DNA from: Streptomyces lucensis JCM 4490
GTDB lineage: Bacteria > Actinomycetota > Actinomycetes > Streptomycetales > Streptomycetaceae
DNA length: 64,000 bases
Assembly (NCBI RefSeq): GCF_014650035.1
Contig: NZ_BMUE01000001.1
Coordinates: 434,001 to 498,000 of the forward strand
Direction of reading: 5' to 3'
Below are positions 34,879-43,519 of the stretch, piece by piece. Position 1 is the stretch's first letter. The number at the start of each line of letters is the position of its first letter. Both the position numbers and the translations under genes were made by a program. The notes beneath the pieces are model-generated. The model saw only the letters and a program-made list of their open reading frames with translations, did no database searches and was not told the origin of the DNA.

Positions 34879-35250
34879 CTACGCGGGCTCGACGGTGACC
34901 CGTACCCCCACGTCCAGCCCCCATTCCGCCATGGCCCCCGCCTCCGCCTCCAGCACGTGCCGGGAACGGAGCCGGGGCAGGCCCAGACGGCCCGGTCTCA
35001 TCGTGCGTACGGCGGTGACCGTCAGGTTGCGGTCGAGGTAGGCGACGTCGATGGGGATGCGCATGCGGAAGGTGTGCACGCTGCCGGCCGGGGTGAGCAG
35101 CATGGCGCCGTCTATCCCGTCGCGGCCCAGCAGTCCCTTGGTGCGGGCCCGGTAGGAGGCCGCGATCTCCAGTGGGACGGTGACGGCCGGGCCGCCGCCC
35201 CCGCTCCCGTGGACGACCAGCCTGCCCCGCCCGTCCTGCCAACGTGCCAT
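34879..35250 (-). CDS. DUF192 family protein
   Basis: The protein has 123 residues with DUF192 landmarks: SYRARTKGLLGRDGIDGAML, HTFRMRIPIDVAYLDRN and LEAEAGAMAEWGLDVGV. The family is widespread and of unknown function. The ATG at 35250 has GGAGGT nine bases upstream. Its stop codon directly abuts that of the convergent OmpA-domain gene, with no base between them. Confidence 0.85.
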   Translation of the reverse strand: MARWQDGRGRLVVHGSGGGGPAVTVPLEIAASYRARTKGLLGRDGIDGAMLLTPAGSVHTFRMRIPIDVAYLDRNLTVTAVRTMRPGRLGLPRLRSRHVLEAEAGAMAEWGLDVGVRVTVEPA

Positions 35251-35351
35251 CCCTGGGCCACCTCCCACTGCGACCGTACCTCGTGGCCAGGGAAAGCGCC
35301 TGCGGCGTAAAGGAGTTGTCCCGACGTTGCGCCGCCCGTTAGGAAGGCCCC

Positions 35352-36254
35352 ATGACTGGACTCGGTGCCGTATTCCGTCCTCAGCTTCCCCCTGAGCGTC
35401 TCCGGGCCGTCGCCCGGCTCGCGGATGCCGTGGGGCTGGAGGAGCTGTGGCTGTGGGAGGACTGCTTCCTGGAGGGCGGAGTCTCCACCGCCGCCGCCGC
35501 GCTCGCCTGGACCGAGCGGGTAAGGGTCGGGATCGGGCTGCTGCCCGTCCCGCTGAGGAACGTGGCCGTCACCGCCATGGAGGCCGCCTCGCTCGAGCGC
35601 ATGTTCCCCGGCCGGGCCACCCTGACCGTGGGGCACGGCGTCCAGGACTGGATGGGTCAGGTCGGCGCGCGCGCCGCCTCGCCCCTCACCCTCCTCGGCG
35701 AGCATCTCGACGCCCTGCGCGCCCTGCTGCGCGGTGAGCGGCTCAGCGTCGGCGGACGGTACGTCAAGCTGACGGACGTCGCCCTCGACTGGCCCCCCGC
35801 CCAGCCGGTGCCGGTCCTCGCCGGCGCCACCGGGCCCCGTACCCTCCACCTCTCCGGAGCCAGAGCCGACGGCACCCTGCTGACCGCCGCCACCTCCCCG
35901 GACGGGGTACGGCGGGCCCGCCGGATCGTCGACGAGGCGCGGGCGGAGGCGGGGCGCGGCGGCGCGCACAGGATCGTCGTCTACCTCCTCGCCGCCACCG
36001 GGCCCGACGCCGCCTCCAGGCTCCGGGCGGAACTCGCCGCCGAGGGGCTGGCAGCGGCCCACGGCGTCGGGGTCGCCGGAGACGCCGGCACCGTGGCCGA
36101 GGCGGTGCGGCGGCTGGCCGGGGCCGGCGCCGACACCGTCGTCCTGCAGCCGACGGGGGACGAGCCCGATCCCGAGGGCTTCGTGCGGTTCGTCGCCGAG
36201 GAGGTCCGGCCCCTGGTGCCGCAGGCGCCGCACCGGACGCCCCTCACCTGGTGA
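35352..36254 (+). CDS. LLM-class (luciferase-like) flavin/F420-dependent oxidoreductase
   Basis: The protein has 300 residues in a TIM-barrel luciferase-like fold. Typical segments are LADAVGLEELWLWEDCF, ERVRVGIGLLPVPLRN, MFPGRATLTVGHGVQDWM and PVPVLAGATGPRTLHLSG. Actinobacterial members often use coenzyme F420. The substrate is not predictable. An ATG start follows AGGAAGG. It ends exactly against the stop of the convergent DinB-like gene. Confidence 0.87.
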   Translation: MTGLGAVFRPQLPPERLRAVARLADAVGLEELWLWEDCFLEGGVSTAAAALAWTERVRVGIGLLPVPLRNVAVTAMEAASLERMFPGRATLTVGHGVQDWMGQVGARAASPLTLLGEHLDALRALLRGERLSVGGRYVKLTDVALDWPPAQPVPVLAGATGPRTLHLSGARADGTLLTAATSPDGVRRARRIVDEARAEAGRGGAHRIVVYLLAATGPDAASRLRAELAAEGLAAAHGVGVAGDAGTVAEAVRRLAGAGADTVVLQPTGDEPDPEGFVRFVAEEVRPLVPQAPHRTPLTW

Positions 36255-36764
36255 TCAGCGGGTGTCCGGGCGGTGGTCGCCCGTCGCCCCGTCGATCAGT
36301 TCGCGCAGGATGTCCATGTGGCCGGCGTGCCGGGCCGTCTCCTCGATCATGTGGACGAGCGTCCAGCGCAGGGAGACGGAGTGGTCCCGCCAGGAAGGGC
36401 GGCCCACCGTGTCCAGGGGCAGTCCGCCGATCGTCCGGTCGGCGGCGGCGCGGGCGCGGGCGTAGAAGGCGAGGATCCGGTCGGTCGTCTCGCCGGGGGC
36501 GATCCGCATGTCGTCGTACGGGTCGAACCACCGGGGTTCCGCCTCGCCGCCGAACGTCTCCACGAACCAGCCGTACTCGACCGAGGCCAGATGCTTGACC
36601 AGGCCGAGCAGAGTGGTCCCGGTGGGCGTCATGGGCCGGCGCAGTTGCTCGTCGTCGAGGCCTTCGAGCTTCCAGAGCACGACGTCCCGGTGGCGGTCCA
36701 GGCTCGTGAGCAGGATGTCCTTCTCCTCGGCGGTGCGGCCGGCGTCGGCGTCGGAGGTCGTCAT
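36255..36764 (-). CDS. DinB-like (DUF664) four-helix protein
   Basis: The protein has 169 residues. The fold is shown by LVKHLASVEYGWF, whose His is the first metal ligand, and HMIEETARHAGHMDILRELIDG, with two further histidines, the DinB/DUF664 triad. Some family members are thiol-dependent enzymes; many are uncharacterised. It is divergent from the methyltransferase gene and convergent with the LLM gene. Confidence 0.87.
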   Translation of the reverse strand: MTTSDADAGRTAEEKDILLTSLDRHRDVVLWKLEGLDDEQLRRPMTPTGTTLLGLVKHLASVEYGWFVETFGGEAEPRWFDPYDDMRIAPGETTDRILAFYARARAAADRTIGGLPLDTVGRPSWRDHSVSLRWTLVHMIEETARHAGHMDILRELIDGATGDHRPDTR

Positions 36765-36816
36765 GGCCGGGAAAACTAGCAGGACGCACCGACAGCGGCC
36801 TGGGACGATCGGGACC

Positions 36817-37602
36817 GTGGCAGAGAACCGTTCTTTCGAAGACCTCGTGGCCGAGGGCGCCGCCGTGCCCACCGAGGGGTGGGACTTCTCCTGGTTCGAG
36901 GGGCGGGCCAGTGAGGCACGGCCCTCGTGGGGGTACGCCCGGTCGGCGGGGGAGCGGCTGGCCGGCGCCGGGGCCGTGCTGGACGTCCAGACCGGCGGCG
37001 GGGAGGTGCTGGACCACGCGCTGAGCGGGGCGGAGCCCCGCCGGCCGGTGTCGGTCGCCGCCACGGAGGGCTGGCCGCCCAACGTGGCCAAGGCCGCCGC
37101 CCTGCTGCGGCCCCGGGGCGTGGTGGTCGTGGCGGCCCCGGACGACGCGCCGCTGCCCTTCGCCGACGAGGCCTTCGACCTGGTGCTCAGCCGGCATCCG
37201 GTGCGGCCGTACTGGGCGGAGATCGCCCGGGTGCTGCGGCCCGGCGGCACCTACTTCGCCCAGCACGTGGGGCCCGCCAGTGTCTTCGAACTGGTCGAGC
37301 ACTTCCTCGGCCCCCAGCCGGAGAGCGTGCGCGGAGCCCGTGACCCCGAGCGGGAGCGGGCCGGTGCCGAGGCTGCGGGACTCGAGGTGGCGGGGCTGCG
37401 GGCGGAGCGGCTGCGGATGGAGTTCCACGACATCGCGGCGGTCGTCCACTTCCTGCGCAAGGTCATCTGGATGGTCCCCGGCTTCACGGCGGAGGCGTAC
37501 GAGCCCCAACTGCGCGCCTTGCACGAGCGGATCGTGCGGGAGGGTCCGTTCGTCGCCCACAGCACCCGGCACCTCTTCGACGTCCGCAAGCCGGGACACT
37601 GA
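36817..37602 (+). CDS. SAM-dependent methyltransferase (class I)
   Basis: The protein has 261 residues. Motif I is VLDVQTGGGEVLDHAL, motif II-IV region DLVLSRHP and a RVLRPGGTYFAQHV segment follow, as in UbiE-like class I methyltransferases. There is no signal peptide. GTG at 36817 gives the natural N-terminus; upstream in-frame sequence overlaps the divergent gene. Substrate unknown. Confidence 0.85.
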   Translation: MAENRSFEDLVAEGAAVPTEGWDFSWFEGRASEARPSWGYARSAGERLAGAGAVLDVQTGGGEVLDHALSGAEPRRPVSVAATEGWPPNVAKAAALLRPRGVVVVAAPDDAPLPFADEAFDLVLSRHPVRPYWAEIARVLRPGGTYFAQHVGPASVFELVEHFLGPQPESVRGARDPERERAGAEAAGLEVAGLRAERLRMEFHDIAAVVHFLRKVIWMVPGFTAEAYEPQLRALHERIVREGPFVAHSTRHLFDVRKPGH

Positions 37603-37820
37603 CCCCGGGCGGAGCGGAGAACTACCCCGGGGCAGACCGGGAGCCCGCCCCCCGGCCGGAGTGGGAGACTGGCCAAACGGGCGTATCCGGAGGAAACGGG
37701 CGCCGTTCACCTGACGTCTCCCCGGGGTTTCCACATCGTTATCGTCGGCGGTTCACATCCGCCTCACTGGTCACGTAGGTTCAGGCCAAGGTAATTCGCG
37801 CCAGCAAAGCTGCGTGGGCG

Positions 37821-37870
37821 GGCACCGCGCAGCGGAGGGGGCTGCGCGGTGCCGTGGGCCAGGGTGGCCC
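37821..37870. other. Two strong hairpins in a long gene-free region
   Basis: GGCACCGCGCAGC (37821-37833) pairs perfectly with GCTGCGCGGTGCC (37841-37853), and GGGCCA/TGGCCC (37856-37870) forms a second stem next to it. They lie in 37603-38393, a 791-bp stretch with no supported gene. The pair could be the methyltransferase terminator, about 220 bp downstream, or part of a structured RNA. Near 37925-37944 CATCAG..CTGATG adds another dyad. Confidence 0.45.
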
Positions 37871-38119
37871 GCACCGGCCGCGTAGTGGAACCGTCAAGTC
37901 CGCCGTTCGCTGACCGAGTAGTCCATCAGAGGGATCCCTGATGCCGGGCCGCCGTGCCCCAAGGTGGCGTAAAACCCTCGTTTTCGTTCGCATCCGACCG
38001 GGTTTGCCTGGGAATCCGCTGTGAATCTGCTGCGGAAAGGCCCTGAATCCAGGGTTCCGTCTCCATCGGGGCGTTGCCGGACGACTGCGGAGCGTAGTTG
38101 CGGCACGCCGATGCGCCCG

Positions 38120-38197
38120 TCATCCCTCACAAAGGGTTATGGTGGAAACCCCCCCTCGGGCCGGTCCGTCTCCCCCCCACGGACCGGCCCGTTTTTT
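38120..38197 (+). ncRNA. 6C-type small RNA candidate with intrinsic terminator
   Basis: Two runs of seven cytosines (38149-38155 and 38172-38178) occur 16 bases apart. The second lies in the loop of a perfect 12-bp stem, GGGCCGGTCCGT/ACGGACCGGCCC (38158-38169/38179-38190), followed by six T residues (38192-38197). C-runs exposed in paired hairpins next to a terminator are the defining look of actinobacterial 6C RNA. No coding gene ends here, so the terminator needs its own transcript. The 5' end is uncertain; the first hairpin is less clear than the second. 38198-38393 contains only the leader of uppS. Confidence 0.65.
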
Positions 38198-38393
38198 CGT
38201 CCCGATCCGGAAACCGCTCACCATGGGCCGGCGCCCCGGCCGAAGGGACGCGAGCCCGGCTTCCGGTGCCGCCCCGGCCGGCCACGCGGCCGCACCCGCC
38301 CGGATCCCAAACCCCGGGCCGGAACAAGGGCCCGGCAGCGGTAGGCTCGACGGCTCCGGCACCCATACCCCGCGCCAACCCCCGGAGGGCCAC

Positions 38394-39167
38394 GTGAACC
38401 TGCGCGACAAGCTGCGCGGCCTGCTCGTCAGGCTCTACGCGCGCCGGGTGGAAGGCCACCTGGACCACGCTCAGGTGCCCAAGCACATCGGCGTCATCAT
38501 GGACGGCAACCGCCGCTGGGCGAAGGCGGCCGGCTCCACGACCGTCCACGGTCACCGGGCCGGTGCCGAGAAGATCGAGGAATTCCTCGGCTGGTGCAGC
38601 GAGACCGACGTCCAGGTCGTCACCCTGTGGCTGCTGTCCACGGACAACTTCGACCGCCCGCAGGACGAACTCGTCCCCCTGCTCGGCATCATCGAGGACG
38701 TCGTGCGCACGCTGGCCGCCGACGGCCGCTGGCGCGTGCACCACGTGGGCACCCCCGACCTGCTGCCCTCCCAGATGCGGCTGGCGCTGAAGGAGGCCGA
38801 GGAGACCACCGCCCACATCGACGGGATACTCGTCAACGTGGCCATCGGCTACGGCGGCCGCCAGGAGATCGCCGACGCCGTGCGCTCCATGCTGCACGAC
38901 GCCCAGGACAAGGGAGTGTCCCTGGAGGACCTCGCCGAGTCCGTCGACGTCGAGATGATCGGCCGTCACCTCTACACCGGGGCCCAGCCCGACCCGGACC
39001 TGGTGATCCGCACCAGTGGCGAGCAGCGGCTGTCCGGATTCATGCTCTGGCAGACCGCGCACTCGGAGTACTACTTCTGCGAGGTCTTCTGGCCGGCCTT
39101 CCGCAAGGTCGACTTCCTGCGCGCCCTGCGCGACTACGCCGCACGTCACCGCCGTTACGGCGGCTGA
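38394..39167 (+). CDS. uppS: Isoprenyl transferase (undecaprenyl diphosphate synthase family)
   Basis: The protein has 257 residues. Cis-prenyltransferase motifs are [14 protein letters not shown] with the catalytic Asp, [16 protein letters not shown] and [20 protein letters not shown]. It condenses isopentenyl diphosphate onto an allylic primer to make the Z-polyprenyl carrier for wall synthesis. GTG follows GGAGGG. It lies upstream of the PIN-PhoH gene, as the related genes do in mycobacteria from memory. Confidence 0.93.
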   Translation: MNLRDKLRGLLVRLYARRVEGHLDHAQVPKHIGVIMDGNRRWAKAAGSTTVHGHRAGAEKIEEFLGWCSETDVQVVTLWLLSTDNFDRPQDELVPLLGIIEDVVRTLAADGRWRVHHVGTPDLLPSQMRLALKEAEETTAHIDGILVNVAIGYGGRQEIADAVRSMLHDAQDKGVSLEDLAESVDVEMIGRHLYTGAQPDPDLVIRTSGEQRLSGFMLWQTAHSEYYFCEVFWPAFRKVDFLRALRDYAARHRRYGG

Positions 39168-39180
39168 CCGCACACCACAC

Positions 39181-39209
39181 CGCCCCGTCACCTCCCCGGT
39201 GCCGGGGCG
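39181..39209 (+). terminator. Hairpin after uppS
   Basis: CGCCCCG (39181-39187) pairs with CGGGGCG (39203-39209); an inner CCCCGG-TG-CCGGGG dyad competes with it. It is 14 bp past the uppS stop. Confidence 0.6.
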
Positions 39210-39541
39210 GTCACGTATACCCGCATTCGGGTGGAAGTAACAAGGAGTTCACCGGCGCGCTGTTGGCTGCTTCTGCATGGCGGCGCATGTTCGAGGGCAT
39301 AAGCCAAGCAGGTCGACACCCGAACCACGGGTGTCGGATCTCAGCGGGCGGCACGGGGCCGTCCGCCCGGGAGGCCCTTTGCACCAGCCCGACCGTGCGG
39401 TCACCGTACGGAAGCAGCCGCGGAGGGCCGGTGTCCGGCCCGCCCTGCGCGGGCGCCGGGGACCGGCCGCAATGCTCCCCCCTCCCGGCCCGGCTTCCAC
39501 TTCGTCGCTCCCCGACCTCATCCGAGGGGGTACGTCCTTCC
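39210..39541. other. Structured leader upstream of the PhoH gene
   Basis: No gene is supported in this 332-bp stretch. It contains a short ACCCG-CATT-CGGGT stem (about 39218-39231), a perfect 9-bp stem CGACACCCG-AACCA-CGGGTGTCG (39315-39337), and a TTGGCT/AGCCAA long-range dyad. The nested stems suggest a long 5' untranslated region with possible RNA-level control. Confidence 0.45.
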
Positions 39542-40867
39542 GTGGTGACCAGCGCAAAGCGCCACAAGCCAGACCGGCGCACCTATGTTCTCGACACCAG
39601 CGTCCTGCTGGCCGACCCGAACGCCCTGACCCGCTTCGACGAGCACGAGGTCGTGCTCCCCATCGTCGTGGTCACGGAGCTGGAGGCCAAGCGGCACCAT
39701 CCCGAACTCGGCTACTTCGCCCGCCAGGCCCTGCGCCTGCTGGACGACTACCGGGTGAAGAACGGTCGCCTCGACGCCCCCATCCCTATCGGTGAACTCG
39801 GGGGAACGGTCCGTGTCGAGCTCAACCACTCGGACCCCAGCGTGCTGCCCACCGGCTACCGCCTGGGGGACAACGACTCCCGCATCCTCGCGGTGGCCCG
39901 CAACCTGCAGGCCGAGGGGTTCGACGTCACCGTCGTGTCGAAGGACCTGCCCCTGCGGATCAAGGCCTCGTCCGTGGGCCTCCTGGCCGAGGAGTACCGG
40001 GCCGAACTCGCCATCACGGAGAACTCCGGCTGGACCGGAATGTCCGAACTGACACTTCCCGGCGAGCAGGTGGACATCCTCTTCGAGGAGGGCCACGTGT
40101 ACGTCCCGGAGGCCACCGGCCTCCCCGTGCACACCGGACTGACCATCCAGTCCGAGCGCGGCAAGGCCCTCGGCCGCGTCACCGCCGAGGGCAACGTCCG
40201 CCTGGTGCGCGGCGACCGGGAGGCGTTCGGCATCAAGGGCCGCAGCGCCGAGCAGCGCATCGCGCTCGACCTGCTGCTCGACCCCGACGTCGGCATCGTC
40301 TCCATGGGCGGCCGGGCCGGCACCGGCAAGTCGGCGCTGGCGCTGTGCGCGGGCCTGGAGGCCGTCCTTGAACGCCGCCAGCACCAGAAGGTGATGGTCT
40401 TCCGGCCGCTGTACGCGGTCGGCGGGCAGGAACTGGGCTATCTGCCGGGCAACGAGGCGGAGAAGATGAGCCCGTGGGCGCAGGCCGTCTTCGACACGCT
40501 CTCGGCGGTCACCAGCCGCGAGGTGATCGAGGAGGTCACCGCCCGGGGCATGCTGGAGGTCCTGCCCCTGACCCACATCCGGGGCCGTTCGCTGCACGAC
40601 GCGTTCGTGATCGTGGACGAGGCGCAGTCCCTCGAACGGAACGTCCTGCTGACCGTTCTGTCCCGGATCGGCGCCAATTCGCGGGTGGTTCTGACCCATG
40701 ACGTGGCGCAGCGGGACAACCTGCGGGTCGGTCGTTACGACGGCGTCGTCGCGGTGGTCGAGAAGCTGAAGGGGCATCCGCTCTTCGCGCACGTCACGCT
40801 GACCCGGTCCGAGAGGTCCCAGATCGCCGCGCTCGTGACCGAAATGCTGGAAGAGGGGCATATCTAG
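39542..40867 (+). CDS. phoH2: PIN-PhoH protein (PhoH2 type)
   Basis: The protein has 441 residues. The N-terminal PIN RNase domain shows [13 protein letters not shown] with the first acidic residue, [10 protein letters not shown] and [10 protein letters not shown]. The C-terminal PhoH ATPase domain has Walker [30 protein letters not shown] and an arginine-rich late motif. Mycobacterial PhoH2 is an RNA helicase-RNase and has been described with an upstream small antitoxin-like gene; no such gene is evident here. The start is the first of two GTG codons after a GAGGGGG stretch. Confidence 0.9.
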   Translation: MVTSAKRHKPDRRTYVLDTSVLLADPNALTRFDEHEVVLPIVVVTELEAKRHHPELGYFARQALRLLDDYRVKNGRLDAPIPIGELGGTVRVELNHSDPSVLPTGYRLGDNDSRILAVARNLQAEGFDVTVVSKDLPLRIKASSVGLLAEEYRAELAITENSGWTGMSELTLPGEQVDILFEEGHVYVPEATGLPVHTGLTIQSERGKALGRVTAEGNVRLVRGDREAFGIKGRSAEQRIALDLLLDPDVGIVSMGGRAGTGKSALALCAGLEAVLERRQHQKVMVFRPLYAVGGQELGYLPGNEAEKMSPWAQAVFDTLSAVTSREVIEEVTARGMLEVLPLTHIRGRSLHDAFVIVDEAQSLERNVLLTVLSRIGANSRVVLTHDVAQRDNLRVGRYDGVVAVVEKLKGHPLFAHVTLTRSERSQIAALVTEMLEEGHI

Positions 40868-40887
40868 GCAGAACCGCACACCCGGTT

Positions 40888-40931
40888 GGCGCCGTCCGGC
40901 AAAAGGCAAGTGAGCCTAGCCGGGCGGCGCC
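40888..40931 (+). terminator. Terminator after the PhoH gene
   Basis: GGCGCCGTCCGGC (40888-40900) pairs with GCCGGGCGGCGCC (40919-40931), 13 bp with one G-U, around an 18-base loop that itself holds a GGC/GCC stem. It begins 20 bp past the stop codon. Confidence 0.75.
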
Positions 40932-40973
40932 TCGCGTGTGGCGGTTTCCTGGAATCGCCAGGGCCAAACGGGA

Positions 40974-40987
40974 TGTGAGCTTTCACA
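40974..40987. promoter_or_regulatory. CRP-like palindrome upstream of the transglycosylase gene
   Basis: TGTGA-GCTT-TCACA is a perfect dyad that fits the actinobacterial CRP core GTG-N6-CAC. It lies 281 bp before the transglycosylase start, in a 400-bp gap (40868-41267) with no gene. The rest of that gap has no other clear motif. Confidence 0.5.
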
Positions 40988-41267
40988 CGCAACACAGAAT
41001 TGCCACCCGGTATCCGGTTACGGCAGAGTCTCAGTCCTGTCAGGCCCCGCATACGGCACACCTGTACCCCCAGCGGTACGGCACCACAGAAGTACCACCA
41101 ACTCCATAGAGTCGCCGTATGCCGCCCGAGCACCACGCGGCGCTCCCTTCGGGGGAGTTGCCCACCGGGCCCGCGCCTCCCGTGACCCCGCAGTTGGGAG
41201 GCCAGTGCCAGGGGCACGATTGCGTCCGCCAGGGTCACCGAAGCGGGCGATGCTGGAAGGAAACCGT

Positions 41268-41966
41268 GTGAGCCGGATTTCGGTCCGGGGATTCGCAGTG
41301 GCCTCCGCCACCGCGGTCACCGCTGTCGGAAGCGTCGTCGGCGTTGCCTCGGGCAGCACCGCGCAGAACAACGACGCCGAAGCGACGGCAGCCGACACCA
41401 CGCTCCTCGCGGACATACCCGCGGGTGAACAGGCGCAGGTGCAGACCGCGTCCCTGACGCAGCAGGCCGACGCACAGGCCATCGCCGCTGACGCAAGCGC
41501 CAAGAAGGACGCCGAGGCAGCGGCCCGCAAGGCTGCCGCCGAAACCGCGATCGCGAAGAAGGTCGCGGCCGAGAAGGCGGCCGAGGCTGCCGCCAAGGAG
41601 CGCGCCAAGGCGAAGGCCGAGGCGGCCACCCGCTCCACGCGGGACACCTCCAGCTTCCCGGTGCAGAGCAGCTACTCCGTGTCGCAGATCCAGGCGATGG
41701 CGCGTCAGATGGTCGGCGGCGGCCAGTTCCAGTGCTTCAGCAACATCGTGGACCACGAGTCCAGCTGGAACTACCGGGCCGTCAACGCGTCCTCCGGCGC
41801 CTACGGTCTCTTCCAGGCCCTGCCCGGATCCAAGATGGCATCCGTCGGCGCGGACTGGCAGACCAACCCGGCCACCCAGATCAAGTGGGGTCTCAACTAC
41901 ATGAACAGCCGGTACGGCAGCCCTTGCCAGGCCTGGTCGTTCTGGCAGGCCAACCACTGGTACTAG
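41268..41966 (+). CDS. Secreted lytic transglycosylase (SLT domain)
   Basis: The protein has 232 residues. A signal-like N-terminus (VRGFAVASATAVTAVGSVVGVASG) is followed by an Ala/Lys/Glu-rich coiled coil (about 60-125, AARKAAAETAIAKKVAAEKA) and an SLT-like lysozyme domain. The catalytic Glu is in NIVDHESSWNYRAVN, with SSGAYGLFQALPGSK as the second signature. It would cut peptidoglycan glycan strands at the wall. GTG at 41268 follows GGAAGGA; an ATG at 41250 is the alternative. The long leader with a CRP-like site hints at regulation in growth or germination. Confidence 0.88.
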   Translation: MSRISVRGFAVASATAVTAVGSVVGVASGSTAQNNDAEATAADTTLLADIPAGEQAQVQTASLTQQADAQAIAADASAKKDAEAAARKAAAETAIAKKVAAEKAAEAAAKERAKAKAEAATRSTRDTSSFPVQSSYSVSQIQAMARQMVGGGQFQCFSNIVDHESSWNYRAVNASSGAYGLFQALPGSKMASVGADWQTNPATQIKWGLNYMNSRYGSPCQAWSFWQANHWY

Positions 41967-42018
41967 GCCACGCGCCGAGCACCGGTACCGAGCCGCGCGG
42001 CTCCGCTCAACCCACGGC

Positions 42019-42047
42019 AGCCCCTCCCCGTCCTAGGGGGAGGGGCT
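42019..42047 (+). terminator. Terminator after the transglycosylase gene
   Basis: AGCCCCTCCCC (42019-42029) and GGGGAGGGGCT (42037-42047) make a perfect 11-bp stem with a seven-base loop, followed by TTTC. Confidence 0.85.
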
Positions 42048-42126
42048 TTCGCCCTGTACGGTCGTAGCCGAACGGCTCCCGGGGGGAGTGGTGGCGAGCG
42101 CCCGGGGACGCGGGGGAAGAGGACGG

Positions 42127-43494
42127 ATGATGTCGCGAGTGCCAGGGTGGCTCGGCCGGATCGGAGCCGGCCTCACCGAGATGAGCGAGCGCCTGGACGA
42201 GCGCCGCGCCGAGGTGGAGAAGGAGCACGGCGAGTCCGAACCGGCCGGCGCGCCCCCCGTCGTGGACGCCACGCCCGCCGCCCCGCCGCCCGCGGCGCCC
42301 GCCACCCCGGCGGGTCCCCGCCCCGACCCCGCCGCGGCCGTGCCCTGGGGCGTCCGGGTCGCGGCCGAGGCCGGCTGGCGCATGCTGGTCCTCGCCGGCA
42401 CCGTGTGGGTGCTGATGCGGGTCATCAGCGCCGTGCAGCTGGTCGTCCTCACCTTCGTCATCGCCCTGCTGGTCACCGCGCTGCTGCAGCCGACGGTCGC
42501 CCGGCTCACCCGCCGCGGGGTGCCGCGGGGGCTGGCCACGGCGCTCACGGCCATCCTCGGGTTCGTCGTCATCGGCCTGATGGGCTGGTTCGTGACCTGG
42601 CAGGTCATGGAGAACATCGACACGCTCTCCAGCCAGATCCAGAACGGCATCGACGATCTGCGCAACTGGCTGCTGAAGAGTCCCTTCCACGTCACCGACA
42701 AGCAGATCAACCAGATCGCCAAGAACCTGCGCGAGGCGATCGGCGCCAACACCGACCAGATAACGTCCGCCGGTCTGGAGGGCGTTCAGGTCATCGTCGA
42801 GGCCCTCACCGGGATCCTGCTGGTGTTCTTCTCGACGCTGTTCCTGCTCTACGACGGCGAGCGCATCTGGCAGTGGTTCCTGAAGCTGGTGCCCTCCGCG
42901 GCCCGCCCGGGCGTGGCCGGCGCCGGCCCGCGCGCCTGGCGGACCCTGACCGCCTACGTCCGCGGCACGGTCCTGGTCGCCCTCATCGACGCGATCTTCA
43001 TCGGCATCGGCATCTACTTCCTGGACGTGCCGATGGCCGTCCCGCTGGCCGTCTTCATCTTCCTGTTCTCCTTCATCCCGCTGGTCGGCGCGGTCGCCTC
43101 CGGTGCGCTGGCGGTGATCGTGGCACTCGTCACCCAGGGTGTCTTCACGGCGGTGATGACCCTCGTGGTCGTCCTCGCGGTCCAGCAGATCGAGGGACAC
43201 GTCCTGCAGCCGTTCATCCTCGGCCGCGCCGTGCGCGTCCATCCGCTGGCGGTCGTCCTGACGGTGGCGGCGGGCGGCGTGGTCGCCGGCATCGGCGGCG
43301 CGGTCGTGGCCGTACCGCTGGTGGCGGTGACGAACACGGTGGTGGTGTACCTGCGGCAGTACTCGCAGGAGGTCCAGCAGAAGGCGGCTCCGCCGGAAGA
43401 GGAGGGCGAGGCCGTCCGGTCCGGCGAGGAGTACGTGGGCGCGGCCGTCGGTGACGGCCCCCGGAACGCCGAGAACCCCGTCCACCAGGAGTGA
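42127..43494 (+). CDS. AI-2E family (PerM-like) transporter
   Basis: The protein has 455 residues. A Pro/Ala-rich N-terminus of ~75 residues leads into about eight membrane helices with the family signature region LVGAVASGALAVIVALVTQG and EGHVLQPFILGRAVRVHPL near the C-terminus. The family name comes from an autoinducer exporter, but most members have unknown substrates; some are Na+/H+ antiporters. A GGGGGAAGAGG ribosome site precedes tandem ATG codons at 42127. It is convergent with ahpD, 25 bp away. Confidence 0.87.
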   Translation: MMSRVPGWLGRIGAGLTEMSERLDERRAEVEKEHGESEPAGAPPVVDATPAAPPPAAPATPAGPRPDPAAAVPWGVRVAAEAGWRMLVLAGTVWVLMRVISAVQLVVLTFVIALLVTALLQPTVARLTRRGVPRGLATALTAILGFVVIGLMGWFVTWQVMENIDTLSSQIQNGIDDLRNWLLKSPFHVTDKQINQIAKNLREAIGANTDQITSAGLEGVQVIVEALTGILLVFFSTLFLLYDGERIWQWFLKLVPSAARPGVAGAGPRAWRTLTAYVRGTVLVALIDAIFIGIGIYFLDVPMAVPLAVFIFLFSFIPLVGAVASGALAVIVALVTQGVFTAVMTLVVVLAVQQIEGHVLQPFILGRAVRVHPLAVVLTVAAGGVVAGIGGAVVAVPLVAVTNTVVVYLRQYSQEVQQKAAPPEEEGEAVRSGEEYVGAAVGDGPRNAENPVHQE

Positions 43495-43519
43495 ACGGGG
43501 CCCGCGGGGAAGGGGCGGC

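Noticed and set aside
39277..39795. Possible small antitoxin-like gene before phoH (PhoAT analogue)
   Set aside because: The frame runs across stable hairpins into the PhoH gene in another frame, has no ribosome site and lacks the high third-position GC expected of a gene.
40868..41267. c-di-AMP (ydaO-type) riboswitch ahead of the transglycosylase gene
   Set aside because: Such switches occur upstream of wall hydrolases in Streptomyces, but I could not find their conserved core here.
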